Of a stretch of 22,892 nucleotides of DNA, positions 13,073 to 22,190 are shown in pieces (the stretch's first letter is position 1; every line of letters starts with the position of its first letter). The position numbers and the translations under genes were made by a program. The stretch covers positions 1 to 22,892 of the forward strand of contig CANQCA010000009.1 of NCBI GenBank assembly GCA_947589585.1. Direction: 5' to 3'. The DNA comes from an uncultured Clostridia bacterium (GTDB lineage: Bacteria > Bacillota > Clostridia > Christensenellales > Borkfalkiaceae). The notes under the pieces were generated by a model that worked only from the letters and a program-made list of their open reading frames with translations, made no database searches and had not been told where the DNA came from.

Positions 13073-15642
13073 GACCCGTCTATCTTGAATTCTGCGGCAT
13101 CAATTCCTTCTCGGAACCGGCGAAAATAGATTTTCGCGACCTTCTCGAGTATGGTATCTTCGGCGTCTTCGGGGATACGGGCTCGGGAAAGAGCACCATC
13201 CTCGATTGCATCGGCTTCGCGCTCTACGGCGACGTCGCCCGCTCCCGCTCGGGCAGGATCGCGGATATCATCAACTACAGGCAGGATTCCGCCTACGTCA
13301 TCTACGAATTCGAGATCGTGTTCGAGGGGAGAAGGCGGACCTTCCGCGTCGAGCGGGAGATCAAACGCAAAAACGCCGCACAGAGCGTGCGCGTGTTCGA
13401 ACGCCTCGGGCAGGAGCTTCTCACGATGGCGGACGGGTGCCGCAGCTCGAATGCCCTGCTTGCCCGCATCATCGGGCTCGAACAGCGCGATTTCGAGAAG
13501 TGTATCGCCCTGCCACAGGGGGAATTCGCCCAATTCGTCAAGGCTCAGCGTGCGGAGCGGCTCAAGCTCATCTCCCGCCTCTTCGACCTCGAAGCCTACG
13601 GCGAACTGCTCACGAAAAAGGCGAACAGGAACTATCAGGAGGCAAACGCCGCGCTTTCTTCCGCCGCCGTTCGCCTCGAGCCGTACGAAGGCGTCTCCCG
13701 CGAAAAGAACGATGCGCTCGGGGAGGAGCTTGCCCGTCTTGCCGCGGAAGAAAAGGGGGCGCGGGAAGCGCTTCTTGCGGCAAGAGAAGAGGAGAACGCC
13801 CTTCGTGCCCTCACCGAGAAAAAGCGCGAGGCCATGGAGACGGAGAAAAAACTTTCCGCTCTCGAAGAAAAGAAGGGGGAGATGGAGGAGCTCGCAGGAG
13901 AGCTCGCCCGTCTCGAGCGCGCCGCAAGGGTGATCGAAGCCGAACGCGACGGGCTCGCCCTTCGCACAAAGCGCGACGGCGCCGCGGATGGGCTCAAACG
14001 GGCCGAGGCACAGTTCGCGGAGGCGGAGAAGGCCAAAGAGGCCGCCGCGGGCTACGACGAAGAGGCCGCGGAGAAGGAGATCGAACGGCTCACCGAGCAG
14101 AGGAGCGCGGCTGCTGCTTCCGAGGAAGTGCGCAGCGCGAAAACGCAGGCGGAAAACCGTTTGAAGGAGATCGTCGAGGAAGTCCGGAGGCGCTCCGCAG
14201 CCATCGCGGGATTTGATTACGAAAAAGAGCGGGAAGAACTTCTTGCACGCATCGCATCGCTCGGCGCAGACGACCCCATCACCTATCTCCGCCTTCACGG
14301 AAAGGACGCCCTCTTCCGCGAAGAATACGCGACGTTTGCGGACGAAGTGCAGTCGCTCGCCCGAAAATATCCTCCGATCGCGGCGGATGCTTCCCCGCTG
14401 ATCGAAAAATACAGGGAAAAAGCCGCGGGGGGCGACGCCGATTGGCAGGCCCTGCGCGACGGATTCGAACGCAACAGACGGGAGACGGAGGAAGCGCATA
14501 CCACGCTCTCCGCCCTTGAGAGAAGAAAGGGGGACATGACCGTCCACTACGATCGGCTCTCGCACCTCAATTCCGAGTACGAAAAGCTCAAAGGGGAGAT
14601 CGCAAAGGCCGACGCCCGTCTCGAAGGCGCCCCCGATCTGCCCGCCGCCGAACGTGCGCTTGCCGCCGCCAAGCGGGAAAAGCGGGAAAATTCCGAGAAA
14701 AAGGCCAAGGCCGCCGAGAACTTTTCGGCTGCGAGCGCTGCGCTCGCCGTTGCCCGCGAGCGGGCGAAGGGGTGCGAGGAAGCGCTTGAGGAAGGCAGGA
14801 AACGTTATGCGGATGCCCTCCGTGCGGGCGGGTTTGCAAATGCCGATGAGGCGAGAGAGCTTCTCGCAAAGTACGGCGATCCCGCCAAAGCGGCAGAGAG
14901 GGCGCAGCGCTACCGCGACGAATATGCCGCCGTCTCCGCCCGAATGGCCGAGCTTTCCCGCCTCGATCTTTCGCGTGCGGGGGAGGAAGCCGCCGCGGAG
15001 GCCACCCGTCTCCGCGAAGAGCGGGAAGAGGCCCTCTCCGCCCTTCTGCAAAGGGCAGCCCTTGTGGAGAACGAATTGAAGAAGGGCAAAGAGATGCTCG
15101 CGGCCAAACACATCCTCGAGAAGGAATATGCCGCCTGCAAGAAAAAATGTGAACTTTGCAGCATGCTCAAAAACATGCTCGAAGGCAATAAATTTATGGA
15201 GTTCGTCGCAGAGGAGTACCTGCAGACGGTCGCGAAGAATGCGGGAAGCCGCCTTCTCTCGCTCACCGACGGGCGGTATTTCCTCAGCTACGAAGGGGGA
15301 TTTTTCGTCGGGGACAACTTCAACGGCGGCAAGATGCGGGCGGTCTATACGCTCTCGGGCGGGGAGACTTTCCTCGTCTCACTCTCGCTCGCGCTCGCTC
15401 TCTCCGCCGAGATCTGTGCGAAATCGCTTCGTCCCATCGAGTTCTTCTTCCTCGACGAAGGGTTCGGCACACTCGATTCCCACCTCGTCGATACCGTCAT
15501 GGACAGTCTCGAAAAGCTGCGCGGCGAACATTTCTCCATCGGCATCATCTCACATGTCGAGGAACTCAAGCACAGGATCGACCGCAAACTCACCGTGCGC
15601 AAGGCTACGGAGAGGAGCGGCTCGCAAATAATCGTGGAATGA
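13069..15642 (+). CDS. sbcC: SbcCD nuclease, subunit SbcC (Rad50-like ATPase), short form
   Basis: SMC-like ATPase partner of SbcD. The N-terminal head has Walker A GDTGSGKST (Lys41) and a Q-loop-like LPQGEFAQFVKA; the C-terminal head has GNKFMEFVAEEYLQ, the ABC signature LSGGE (762-766) and Walker B FFFLDEGFGTLD (Asp796/Glu797), then the His-switch region ISHVEEL. Between the heads, about 160-690, is Glu/Ala/Lys/Arg-rich coiled coil interrupted at about 400-465 by a Pro-containing, Cys-free segment. At 857 residues it is shorter than E. coli (1048) or Bacillus SbcC. No CxxC zinc hook lies mid-protein; the only CxxC (C694-C697) sits next to the C-terminal head. Confidence 0.93.
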   Translation: MRPVYLEFCGINSFSEPAKIDFRDLLEYGIFGVFGDTGSGKSTILDCIGFALYGDVARSRSGRIADIINYRQDSAYVIYEFEIVFEGRRRTFRVEREIKRKNAAQSVRVFERLGQELLTMADGCRSSNALLARIIGLEQRDFEKCIALPQGEFAQFVKAQRAERLKLISRLFDLEAYGELLTKKANRNYQEANAALSSAAVRLEPYEGVSREKNDALGEELARLAAEEKGAREALLAAREEENALRALTEKKREAMETEKKLSALEEKKGEMEELAGELARLERAARVIEAERDGLALRTKRDGAADGLKRAEAQFAEAEKAKEAAAGYDEEAAEKEIERLTEQRSAAAASEEVRSAKTQAENRLKEIVEEVRRRSAAIAGFDYEKEREELLARIASLGADDPITYLRLHGKDALFREEYATFADEVQSLARKYPPIAADASPLIEKYREKAAGGDADWQALRDGFERNRRETEEAHTTLSALERRKGDMTVHYDRLSHLNSEYEKLKGEIAKADARLEGAPDLPAAERALAAAKREKRENSEKKAKAAENFSAASAALAVARERAKGCEEALEEGRKRYADALRAGGFANADEARELLAKYGDPAKAAERAQRYRDEYAAVSARMAELSRLDLSRAGEEAAAEATRLREEREEALSALLQRAALVENELKKGKEMLAAKHILEKEYAACKKKCELCSMLKNMLEGNKFMEFVAEEYLQTVAKNAGSRLLSLTDGRYFLSYEGGFFVGDNFNGGKMRAVYTLSGGETFLVSLSLALALSAEICAKSLRPIEFFFLDEGFGTLDSHLVDTVMDSLEKLRGEHFSIGIISHVEELKHRIDRKLTVRKATERSGSQIIVE

Positions 15643-15651
15643 GGTAACGAT

Positions 15652-17331
15652 TTGGCAAATATCATTCTTACGCCCGTAACACTGTGGAAGGATTTCGACG
15701 ACAGCCTTCCCCTGCAAGATCAGATCTTATCCGAACGAAGGGAGGGCCGCGCCGTTTGCCGCGACGTGACTTTCTACGGCCGCGATACCGAAATGGGCCG
15801 CGTGAAGATCTATGCGCGCTATGTCACGCCCGCAGGGCTCAAAAAATTTCCCGCCGTCATGGTCTTGTTCGAGGCGGGGCTTCCCTTCGACGAGACCTTC
15901 ATCATGCGCTTTGTCGCAGCGGGCTACGCCGTCCTCGCCGTGGACTATTGCGGGGAGCGGCCCGAGAGCCTCTATACCGTCTATCCCAAGCGCATCGATT
16001 ACGCCAATTTCGTGCGCGCGGGCAGACACCTCGACTATTGCGACGACACGGCGCGGGAGACGGCATGGTACGAATGGGCCGCCGTCGCCCGTTATGCGGT
16101 GAAATACCTTCGCGCGAAGGAAGAAGTGACAGCCGTCGGGGCGATCGGGCTGAGAACGGGGGGCGAAGTGCTCTTCAAGATCGCGCCTTATGCCGCGCTC
16201 GACTGCATGATCTCCGTTTGTGCGGCGGGTTGGCTCGCCTACCGCGGGATCGTCAAATTCGGGGCGGAACACCAGCCCGTCTTCGACGAGGAACGCCACC
16301 GCTTTATCGCGGGCATCGATTCGCAGAGCTATGCGCCGCATGTGAATTGCCCCGTTCTGCTGCTTTCCGCCATCAACGATAAATCGTACAATTACGACCG
16401 GGTCTACGATACCTTTTCGCAATTCGATCCCTCGATCGAAAAGGCGCTTTTGTATTCCGCACACGGGAACGGGCTTTTGGGCTCGCATTCCCTCAAGGAT
16501 ATCGATCTCTTCCTCGCCAAGCACCTCAAAAAGCAGGCGATCTTCATCTCCAAGCCCATCGAACTCGGCGTCGAAGAGGACAGAGCGGGCAACCTCGTCG
16601 TCCGCGGACGCTTCGACCCCGCGGGCAGGGTGAAGGAGTTCGGCATCTTCTATACGGAAAACGTGGGCGCCTTCAAGGCACGCGATTGGACGCGTGTGCT
16701 CGGCTCGCTGAAAAATCTCGACGGCAGCACGGGTACCGTCTCGCTTCCGCTCTACTCGGGGAGCAACGATGCGCTCGTCTATGCCTTCGTCAACTACGCA
16801 AATAACTTCTCCGTCACTTCCAAGATCGCAGAGATCCATGTGACCAAGGAATATGTCAACAGCCAGAGACGGAGCAGGATCTTATATACCGAAGAGGACG
16901 GCAGGAACGGGTTCACGACCTTCCGCCGCCGCACCCGCGCCGTGGCCGATTGCTTTGCCGAGGATCCCGATGCCTCCAAAAACCTTCCGGGCTTCGGGGG
17001 GATCAAGGGCATCGCCGTGGGGGCGGGGATCGTCTCCTACCGCGTGGGAGAGCCGCGCTTCCGTCCGCCCGAAGGGGTCTCCTTCCGCTTCGATGCATGG
17101 TCTCAGGTCAACACCCGCCTCAAGATCGTCTTCTATAAGGATGAAGAAGAGGTCGCCGGGTTCGGCTGCGAAGTACCCATCGCGGGCGGCGGCAAGTGGA
17201 AGGGCATCCTGCTCGATCCATCCGATTTCAAATCCGAGACGGGGATCTCGCTCGGTACGTTCGACGGCGTCGTTTCCGTCGTATTTCTCAGCGAGGACGA
17301 AACGCTCATCAACAATGTTATCTGGATCTGA
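15652..17331 (+). CDS. Alpha/beta-hydrolase-like protein lacking the nucleophile serine, with C-terminal beta-rich region
   Basis: A 559-residue protein I cannot name. Residues about 40-295 look like an alpha/beta hydrolase of the acetyl-xylan esterase/dienelactone-hydrolase or BAAT-like group: FPAVMVLFEAGLP, then GYAVLAVDYCGE, a nucleophile-elbow-like AIGLRTGGE, CPVLLLSAINDKS (Asp243 candidate) and SAHGNGLLGSH (His271 candidate). At the elbow the GxSxG Ser position is Arg168 (GLRTG), so classical hydrolase activity is unlikely. Residues about 300-400 resemble a beta-sandwich domain and about 405-559 another beta-rich, carbohydrate-binding-like module; both are tentative. No signal peptide or membrane segment is seen. 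TTG start with GAGGT 6 nt upstream, 9 bp after sbcC. Confidence 0.55.
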   Translation: MANIILTPVTLWKDFDDSLPLQDQILSERREGRAVCRDVTFYGRDTEMGRVKIYARYVTPAGLKKFPAVMVLFEAGLPFDETFIMRFVAAGYAVLAVDYCGERPESLYTVYPKRIDYANFVRAGRHLDYCDDTARETAWYEWAAVARYAVKYLRAKEEVTAVGAIGLRTGGEVLFKIAPYAALDCMISVCAAGWLAYRGIVKFGAEHQPVFDEERHRFIAGIDSQSYAPHVNCPVLLLSAINDKSYNYDRVYDTFSQFDPSIEKALLYSAHGNGLLGSHSLKDIDLFLAKHLKKQAIFISKPIELGVEEDRAGNLVVRGRFDPAGRVKEFGIFYTENVGAFKARDWTRVLGSLKNLDGSTGTVSLPLYSGSNDALVYAFVNYANNFSVTSKIAEIHVTKEYVNSQRRSRILYTEEDGRNGFTTFRRRTRAVADCFAEDPDASKNLPGFGGIKGIAVGAGIVSYRVGEPRFRPPEGVSFRFDAWSQVNTRLKIVFYKDEEEVAGFGCEVPIAGGGKWKGILLDPSDFKSETGISLGTFDGVVSVVFLSEDETLINNVIWI

Positions 17332-17346
17332 AATGTTAAACCGTCG

Positions 17347-17364
17347 GCCCGTCCCGCTGCGGGC
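17347..17364 (+). other. Small GC hairpin in the gap before lepB
   Basis: GCCCG (17347-17351) and CGGGC (17360-17364) can pair around 8 nt in the 57-bp gap upstream of lepB. No T-run follows, so it is not an intrinsic terminator. It could stabilise an mRNA end or be chance in GC-rich DNA. Confidence 0.3.
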
Positions 17365-17388
17365 GCAAAAACGTAAAAGGAGGGCGCC

Positions 17389-18063
17389 ATGAAGGATAAA
17401 ACGCTCATCGAGCGCCCCGAACTTCTGGACCCGCGAAAGGAGAAGCGTCCTTGGGCGCTCATGCGCCTTCTGTATCTCCTTTTGGCGTTGGTTGTCATAT
17501 TTTTGGCCGGATTGTTGCTCGTATCCGCCCTGTGTCTCAACGTGAGCGTCGTGGGCTCTTCCATGGAGGATACCATTCCCGACGGTTCGCAGCTGTATGC
17601 GGAAAAGTACAGAGGGCAGGCGGACCGCGGCGACGTTGTCGTCATCGACGTCACTGACCTCAAAGCCTTCCATGCCGGCGGGAATACCGTCTATATTATC
17701 AAACGGCTCATCGCCGTCGAGGGGGACAAGATCCGCATCGGCGACGGAAAGGTGTATATCACCTATGCGGGGACGGATGAGGAAGTGCCCTATCCCGACG
17801 TACATGCGAACGGGGAGACGGACGCACGCCCGCAGTTTTTCGGGGGAGAGATCGTACGGGAATGGACGCTCAAGGAGGGAGAAATTTTCGTCCTCGGCGA
17901 TAACCGCACCGTCTCGGAGGATTCCCGCATGGTGGGGCCGCTCGAGAGAGACCGCATCATCGGCGTTGTATACGATTGGAACTTCTCTCCCGCTACGGGT
18001 TGGGATGCCTTCTCGAGTCCCTTCATCAAATTTTATCTCGATATCATCCGGGTTTTTTCATAA
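17389..18063 (+). CDS. lepB: Signal peptidase I
   Basis: Membrane-bound Ser/Lys protease removing signal peptides from exported proteins. The 224-residue protein has one N-terminal membrane anchor (about residues 27-50), the catalytic Ser58 in VVGSSM, the general-base Lys105 in YIIKRLIAVEGDKI, and the C-terminal box GDNRTVSEDSR. This is the Gram-positive SipS-like layout with a single anchor and an external catalytic domain. The residue after SM is Glu-Asp-Thr rather than the common x-Pro-Thr. ATG start with AGGAGGG upstream. The more divergent ER-type spore peptidase SipW is unlikely, because the catalytic base is Lys rather than His. Confidence 0.95.
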   Translation: MKDKTLIERPELLDPRKEKRPWALMRLLYLLLALVVIFLAGLLLVSALCLNVSVVGSSMEDTIPDGSQLYAEKYRGQADRGDVVVIDVTDLKAFHAGGNTVYIIKRLIAVEGDKIRIGDGKVYITYAGTDEEVPYPDVHANGETDARPQFFGGEIVREWTLKEGEIFVLGDNRTVSEDSRMVGPLERDRIIGVVYDWNFSPATGWDAFSSPFIKFYLDIIRVFS

Positions 18064-18077
18064 TTCAAGGAGGATCT

Positions 18078-18920
18078 ATGAATATTCAGCTTACAGCAGA
18101 CAGCACTTGCGATTTAGGGCAGTATGCGGCAGAGAGAAATGTCGTTCAGATGCCTCTCTCCGTCATCCTCGGGGAGAACAGCTTCCGCGACGGCGTGGAC
18201 ATTACCCCGCAGGATATCTTCGACTTTGTCGGAAAGACGGGCACGCTTCCCAAGACGGCGGCGCCGAGCACACAGGACTATCTCGACTTCTTTGCTCCCT
18301 TCGTCGAGGCGGGGAAGACGGTCATCCACTTCAATATCTCCTCGAGATCCTCTTCCTCTTACTTCTATGCCGCCGAAGCGGCGAAGGAGTTCGGCGGGAA
18401 GGTTTTTGTCGTGGATACCAAGGCGCTCTCCTCGGGGCAGGGCCTTCTCGTGATGAAGGCATCCGATCTTATAAAAGAGGGGAAAGGCGCGGAGGAAGTT
18501 GTCGGGATCGTAAATTCTCTCCGCCCCCTCGTGAATACTTCCTTCATTCCCGACCGTCTCGACTACCTCTATAAGGGGGGAAGGTGCTCGCGCATGCAGA
18601 TGTACGGGGCGAACCTTTTGAGCATCCATCCGCTCATCGAAATGGACGACGGACAACTCGTCCCCGGGAAGAAATACCGCGGCAGTATGCAGAAATGTAT
18701 TTCGGGCTATATCGACGACTTGGCGGCAAAATATCCCGCCTACGACGATACCCGTTGCTTTATTACCCACAGCACAGCCGATCCCGAGCTCGTCGCCTTC
18801 GCCAAGGAGAAGGTTTCCGAGCGCTTTTCCTTCAAGCAAATCTCGGAGACCGTTGCGGGCTCCGTCATCACGGGGCACTGCGGAAGGAATACCTTGGGCG
18901 TGCTCTTCATCGCAAAATAA
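18078..18920 (+). CDS. DegV family fatty-acid-binding protein (FakB-like)
   Basis: A 280-residue DegV/FakB-fold protein. These bind a fatty acid and, where the kinase FakA is present, present it for phosphorylation and entry into phospholipid synthesis. Family features: N-terminal ADSTCDL, PLSVILGENSFRDGVDI, TAAPSTQDYLDFF, ISSRSSSSYFYAA (usually ISS..SGT in relatives), FVVDTKALSSGQGLLV, and the C-terminal HCGRNTLGVLF (usually GPGTLG), where His and Gly line the head-group site. The frame is open from 17976, but the ATG at 18078 has AAGGAGG at the right distance and the family N-terminus. The fatty acid specificity cannot be read here, and no fakA is nearby. It is 14 bp after lepB. Confidence 0.88.
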   Translation: MNIQLTADSTCDLGQYAAERNVVQMPLSVILGENSFRDGVDITPQDIFDFVGKTGTLPKTAAPSTQDYLDFFAPFVEAGKTVIHFNISSRSSSSYFYAAEAAKEFGGKVFVVDTKALSSGQGLLVMKASDLIKEGKGAEEVVGIVNSLRPLVNTSFIPDRLDYLYKGGRCSRMQMYGANLLSIHPLIEMDDGQLVPGKKYRGSMQKCISGYIDDLAAKYPAYDDTRCFITHSTADPELVAFAKEKVSERFSFKQISETVAGSVITGHCGRNTLGVLFIAK

Positions 18921-18944
18921 GTTCATATAGGAGTTTTCAAGAAA

Positions 18945-20714
18945 ATGGAAAGAAAGGATGTACCCGCAAAATATAAATGGCATGTCGAGGATGTTCTCGA
19001 GAGCGACGAAGCATGGGAGAAGGCCTATGCCACCCTCGAAAAGAAGGTGGATTTCGCCCGTTTCAAGGGGACGCTCCATTCGGCGGAGAATATCCTCGCC
19101 TACTTTCAGGCAGAGGAGGCGTTCGAGCGCGAATTCATGCGCGTCTATCTCTATGCCTTCTTGAAACACGACGAGGACGTGCGCGTCACAAAGTACGGTT
19201 CCTATATCGCGAAGGTGATGAATCTTCTCACCCGCCTCGGGCAGGAGACGGCCTTTGCCGTCCCCGAGATCACTTCGCTCGACGATACGACGCTTCGCGC
19301 CTTTTCCGAGGACGAACGTCTCAAAGACCACGATTACATGCTCCGCCGTCTCATCGCCGAGAAGAAATATATCCTCTCGGAGGCGGAAGAGCGCATCATG
19401 GCGCAGGTTTCGGAGCCTTTGGAAGTCGCAAACGACGTCTTTGAGATGCTCGACAACGCCGAGCTCGACCTGCCCGAGATCGAATTCGAGGGGGAGAAGA
19501 CCCGTCTTTCGCACGGGCTGTACGGCGTTATCGTCAACGGTCAGGACAGGGAAAAGCGCAAAGAGGCCTACGAGAAATATTATTCCGCCTATCAAAAGAT
19601 CATCGGGACGTTGGCGACTTCCTACTACGGAAACGTCAAGGCGGATATCTTCCGCGCAAACGTCCGCGGGTACGAGAGCTGCCTTTCCCGCGCCCTCTTC
19701 GAAGAGGACGTCGATAAGAGCGTATACGAAAATCTTGTCCGCTGCGTCGACGAAGCCACTCCGCTCATGCACCGCTATATGCACCTCAGGAAACGCATCC
19801 TCGGGTATGATACGATGTATATGTACGACGTGCATCCTTCGCTCGTCGAGGACGCCGACTTAAAGCTCTCCTATGAGGAAGCGTACGAGCTCGTCTTAAA
19901 GGGACTTTCTCCCCTCGGCGAGGAATATATCGGCCTTCTCAAAAAGGGACGCGACGAGGGCTGGATCGACGTATGCGAGACGGACGGCAAGAAGGGGGGT
20001 GCCTACTCGATCGGCATCTACGGCTTCCATCCCTTCGTACTACTGAATTATCAGAAGACCACGCACGACGTATTTACCATCGCCCACGAGATGGGGCACT
20101 CCCTGCATTCCTACTACTCCAATTCCAACCAGCCCTTCGCGAAATCCGACTATAAGATCTTTGTGGCCGAAGTCGCAAGCACGGTCAACGAGGTATTGCT
20201 TCTCAAATATCTTCTCAAGACGACGCAGGACGAAAAACTCAAGAAGTATCTTCTCAACTACTTCATGGATATGATCCGCACGACGCTCTTCCGCCAGACG
20301 CAGTTTGCCGAATTCGAAGAAAAGGCACATGCGATGGCAGAGGGGGGAGAGCCGCTCAACAAGGACAATCTCTCCGCGCTCTATTTGGAGCTCAACAAGA
20401 AATATTACGGCGACGCCGTCGTCCACGACGAGAACATCGCCATCGAGTGGGCGCGCATCCCGCATTTCTACCGCTCGTTCTATGTGTATAAATATGCGAC
20501 GGGCATCACAGCGGCGATCTGCATCGCCAACCGCATTCTGCGCGAAGGGGAAACGGCCGTGGCCGACTACAAGAAGTTCCTCTCGGGCGGGTGCTCGCAA
20601 GATCCCGTCTCCCTTCTTCGTATCGCGGGGGCAGACCTTGCAAGCGAGGCGCCCTTCAAGGCCGCAATGGCCGAGTTCGGGGATGCGCTCGAAAAGTTCA
20701 GCTCGCTCGCATAA
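18945..20714 (+). CDS. pepF: Oligoendopeptidase F (M3B metallopeptidase)
   Basis: Cytoplasmic zinc endopeptidase degrading oligopeptides. The 589-residue protein has normal PepF length, with an all-helical N-terminal lobe (KYKWHVEDVLESDEAWEKAY is the family start) and the catalytic HEMGH at residues 381-385. The third ligand is probably Glu409 in VAEVAST, 28 residues downstream as in M3 enzymes; HFYRSFYVYKYATG near the C-terminus supplies the conserved substrate-binding Tyr/His. ATG start with AGGAG upstream; 24 bp after the degV-family gene. The N-terminal PepF domain and the EVASTVNE context distinguish it from M3A oligopeptidases. Confidence 0.94.
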   Translation: MERKDVPAKYKWHVEDVLESDEAWEKAYATLEKKVDFARFKGTLHSAENILAYFQAEEAFEREFMRVYLYAFLKHDEDVRVTKYGSYIAKVMNLLTRLGQETAFAVPEITSLDDTTLRAFSEDERLKDHDYMLRRLIAEKKYILSEAEERIMAQVSEPLEVANDVFEMLDNAELDLPEIEFEGEKTRLSHGLYGVIVNGQDREKRKEAYEKYYSAYQKIIGTLATSYYGNVKADIFRANVRGYESCLSRALFEEDVDKSVYENLVRCVDEATPLMHRYMHLRKRILGYDTMYMYDVHPSLVEDADLKLSYEEAYELVLKGLSPLGEEYIGLLKKGRDEGWIDVCETDGKKGGAYSIGIYGFHPFVLLNYQKTTHDVFTIAHEMGHSLHSYYSNSNQPFAKSDYKIFVAEVASTVNEVLLLKYLLKTTQDEKLKKYLLNYFMDMIRTTLFRQTQFAEFEEKAHAMAEGGEPLNKDNLSALYLELNKKYYGDAVVHDENIAIEWARIPHFYRSFYVYKYATGITAAICIANRILREGETAVADYKKFLSGGCSQDPVSLLRIAGADLASEAPFKAAMAEFGDALEKFSSLA

Positions 20715-20738
20715 AATCCAACCAAGGAAGTACGCAAT

Positions 20739-22187
20739 ATGCCCAACAATCAAATGCCGCACAATCTCGACGCGGAGGCCGCCCTCCTCGGCTGCCTTCT
20801 CATCGACGAAAGCGTGCAGTCGGAGATCTTAGAGAGCCTTCGCGAGGAAGATTTCTATCAGGAATCGCACCGCCTCATCCTTTCTGCAATGAAGAGCGTG
20901 CTCGGCGGCCACAAGACGGTGGACGTCGTCACCCTCACGGACAGGCTCGACCGCGACGGGAATCTGGCCCGTGCGGGCGGATTGCAGGCGATAACCGATC
21001 TTTCGGAGAATACGCCCTCCGCCGCGAATTATAAGCAGTATCTCGCTATCGTGAGAAGGGACAGCGTCAACCGCGCCCTCATCCGTGCGAGCCGCGACAT
21101 CATCGAGAACAGCCAGAAGGGGCTCGAAGAGCGCGAAGCCATCGCCTTTGCGGAAAAGCAGATCTACGACATTTCCAAAAATGAAGACGGGACCATGCTT
21201 TTGGGCCTTTCCGACGGGACGGTCATCCACGAAGTCATCAAAAAGTTCGAGGATATCCAAGGGGATCCCAACGCCTTCCGCGGCATCGAGACGGGGTTCA
21301 CGCATCTCGACCGCATCACGAACGGACTGCAAAGATCCGACCTCATCGTCATCGCCGCCCGTCCCGGTATGGGCAAGACGTCGCTCGCCATGAACCTCGT
21401 CGAGAACGCCTGCCTCCGCAAGGGAAAGGTAGCGGCCGTCTTCTCCCTCGAAATGCCGCGCGTGCAGATCGTGCAGAGGCTTCTGTGCGCGCATGCGGGC
21501 GTGAGCATGGAGAAGGCGCTCTCGGGAAAGCTCGTCCAGCAGGAGTGGAAGAACCTCATGCTCGCGGGCGACAGGCTGCAAAAGAGCAAAATTTATATCG
21601 ACGATTCTTCCCGCATCACGCCCGCCGAGATCCTTTCAAAATGCAGAAGGCTTGCCGCGAGCGAAGGGGGGCTCGACCTCGTGATGATCGACTATATCCA
21701 GCTCATGGGCGGCGAAGGGAAATATAACAGTTCCGACTTCAACCGCCAGCAGGAGATCGCTTCCATCACCCGCGACCTCAAGATCATGGCGAAGGAGCTC
21801 GACGTGCCCGTCATCGCCCTCTCCCAGCTGAGGCGTATCCAGACCAAGGAGCCGCAGCTCTCCGACTTGAGGGAATCGGGCGCCATCGAGCAGGACGCGG
21901 ATATCGTCATGTTCATCAACAGGCCCGACGTCACTGCCACGCCGGACGAGCTCGCAAAGGGCAATATCGTCAAGGGCGCGGCGGAGCTCGTCATCGCCAA
22001 GCACAGAAACGGCCCGCTCGGCCGCATCCATCTGCGCTTTTTCGGCGAGACGACAAAGTTCGTGGACGTGGACGATCAGGACCGTCCCGACGAGGAGCCC
22101 ATCTTCTCCAAAAAGCCCAAGGAGGAAGCGCTTCCCACGGCGGAGGAGGCATTCCCGCCGCAGTCGGACGACGGGATCCCTTACTAA
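20739..22187 (+). CDS. dnaB: Replicative DNA helicase DnaB
   Basis: Hexameric 5'-3' helicase at the replication fork (named DnaC in Bacillus). The N-terminal domain (residues about 7-105: PHNLDAEAALLGCLL..) contacts primase; a linker leads to the RecA-like ATPase with Walker A ARPGMGKTS (Lys213), FSLEM, Walker B LVMIDYIQLM, and LSDLRESGAIEQDADIVMFI. After SQL the sequence reads RRIQTKEPQ, about four residues shorter than the common SRAVEQR..KRP form. The C-terminal 30 residues are an acidic, Pro-rich tail. ATG with AAGGAAG upstream. No intein is present. It is the likely partner of the zinc module of the dnaD-like protein at 10046-11764. Confidence 0.96.
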   Translation: MPNNQMPHNLDAEAALLGCLLIDESVQSEILESLREEDFYQESHRLILSAMKSVLGGHKTVDVVTLTDRLDRDGNLARAGGLQAITDLSENTPSAANYKQYLAIVRRDSVNRALIRASRDIIENSQKGLEEREAIAFAEKQIYDISKNEDGTMLLGLSDGTVIHEVIKKFEDIQGDPNAFRGIETGFTHLDRITNGLQRSDLIVIAARPGMGKTSLAMNLVENACLRKGKVAAVFSLEMPRVQIVQRLLCAHAGVSMEKALSGKLVQQEWKNLMLAGDRLQKSKIYIDDSSRITPAEILSKCRRLAASEGGLDLVMIDYIQLMGGEGKYNSSDFNRQQEIASITRDLKIMAKELDVPVIALSQLRRIQTKEPQLSDLRESGAIEQDADIVMFINRPDVTATPDELAKGNIVKGAAELVIAKHRNGPLGRIHLRFFGETTKFVDVDDQDRPDEEPIFSKKPKEEALPTAEEAFPPQSDDGIPY

Positions 22188-22190
22188 ACT

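Noticed and set aside
12991..15111. 706-codon open frame antisense to sbcD/sbcC
   Set aside because: Shadow of a GC-rich gene with strong codon bias. The product is low-complexity, has no recognisable domain, and the sense strand encodes an unmistakable SbcC.
15148..15159. CxxC (C694-C697) of SbcC as the zinc hook
   Set aside because: It lies about ten residues before the C-terminal head motif, not at the coiled-coil apex where hooks occur.
17347..17364. Hairpin before lepB as a terminator
   Set aside because: The stem is GC-rich but is followed by GCAAAAAC rather than a T-run on either useful side.
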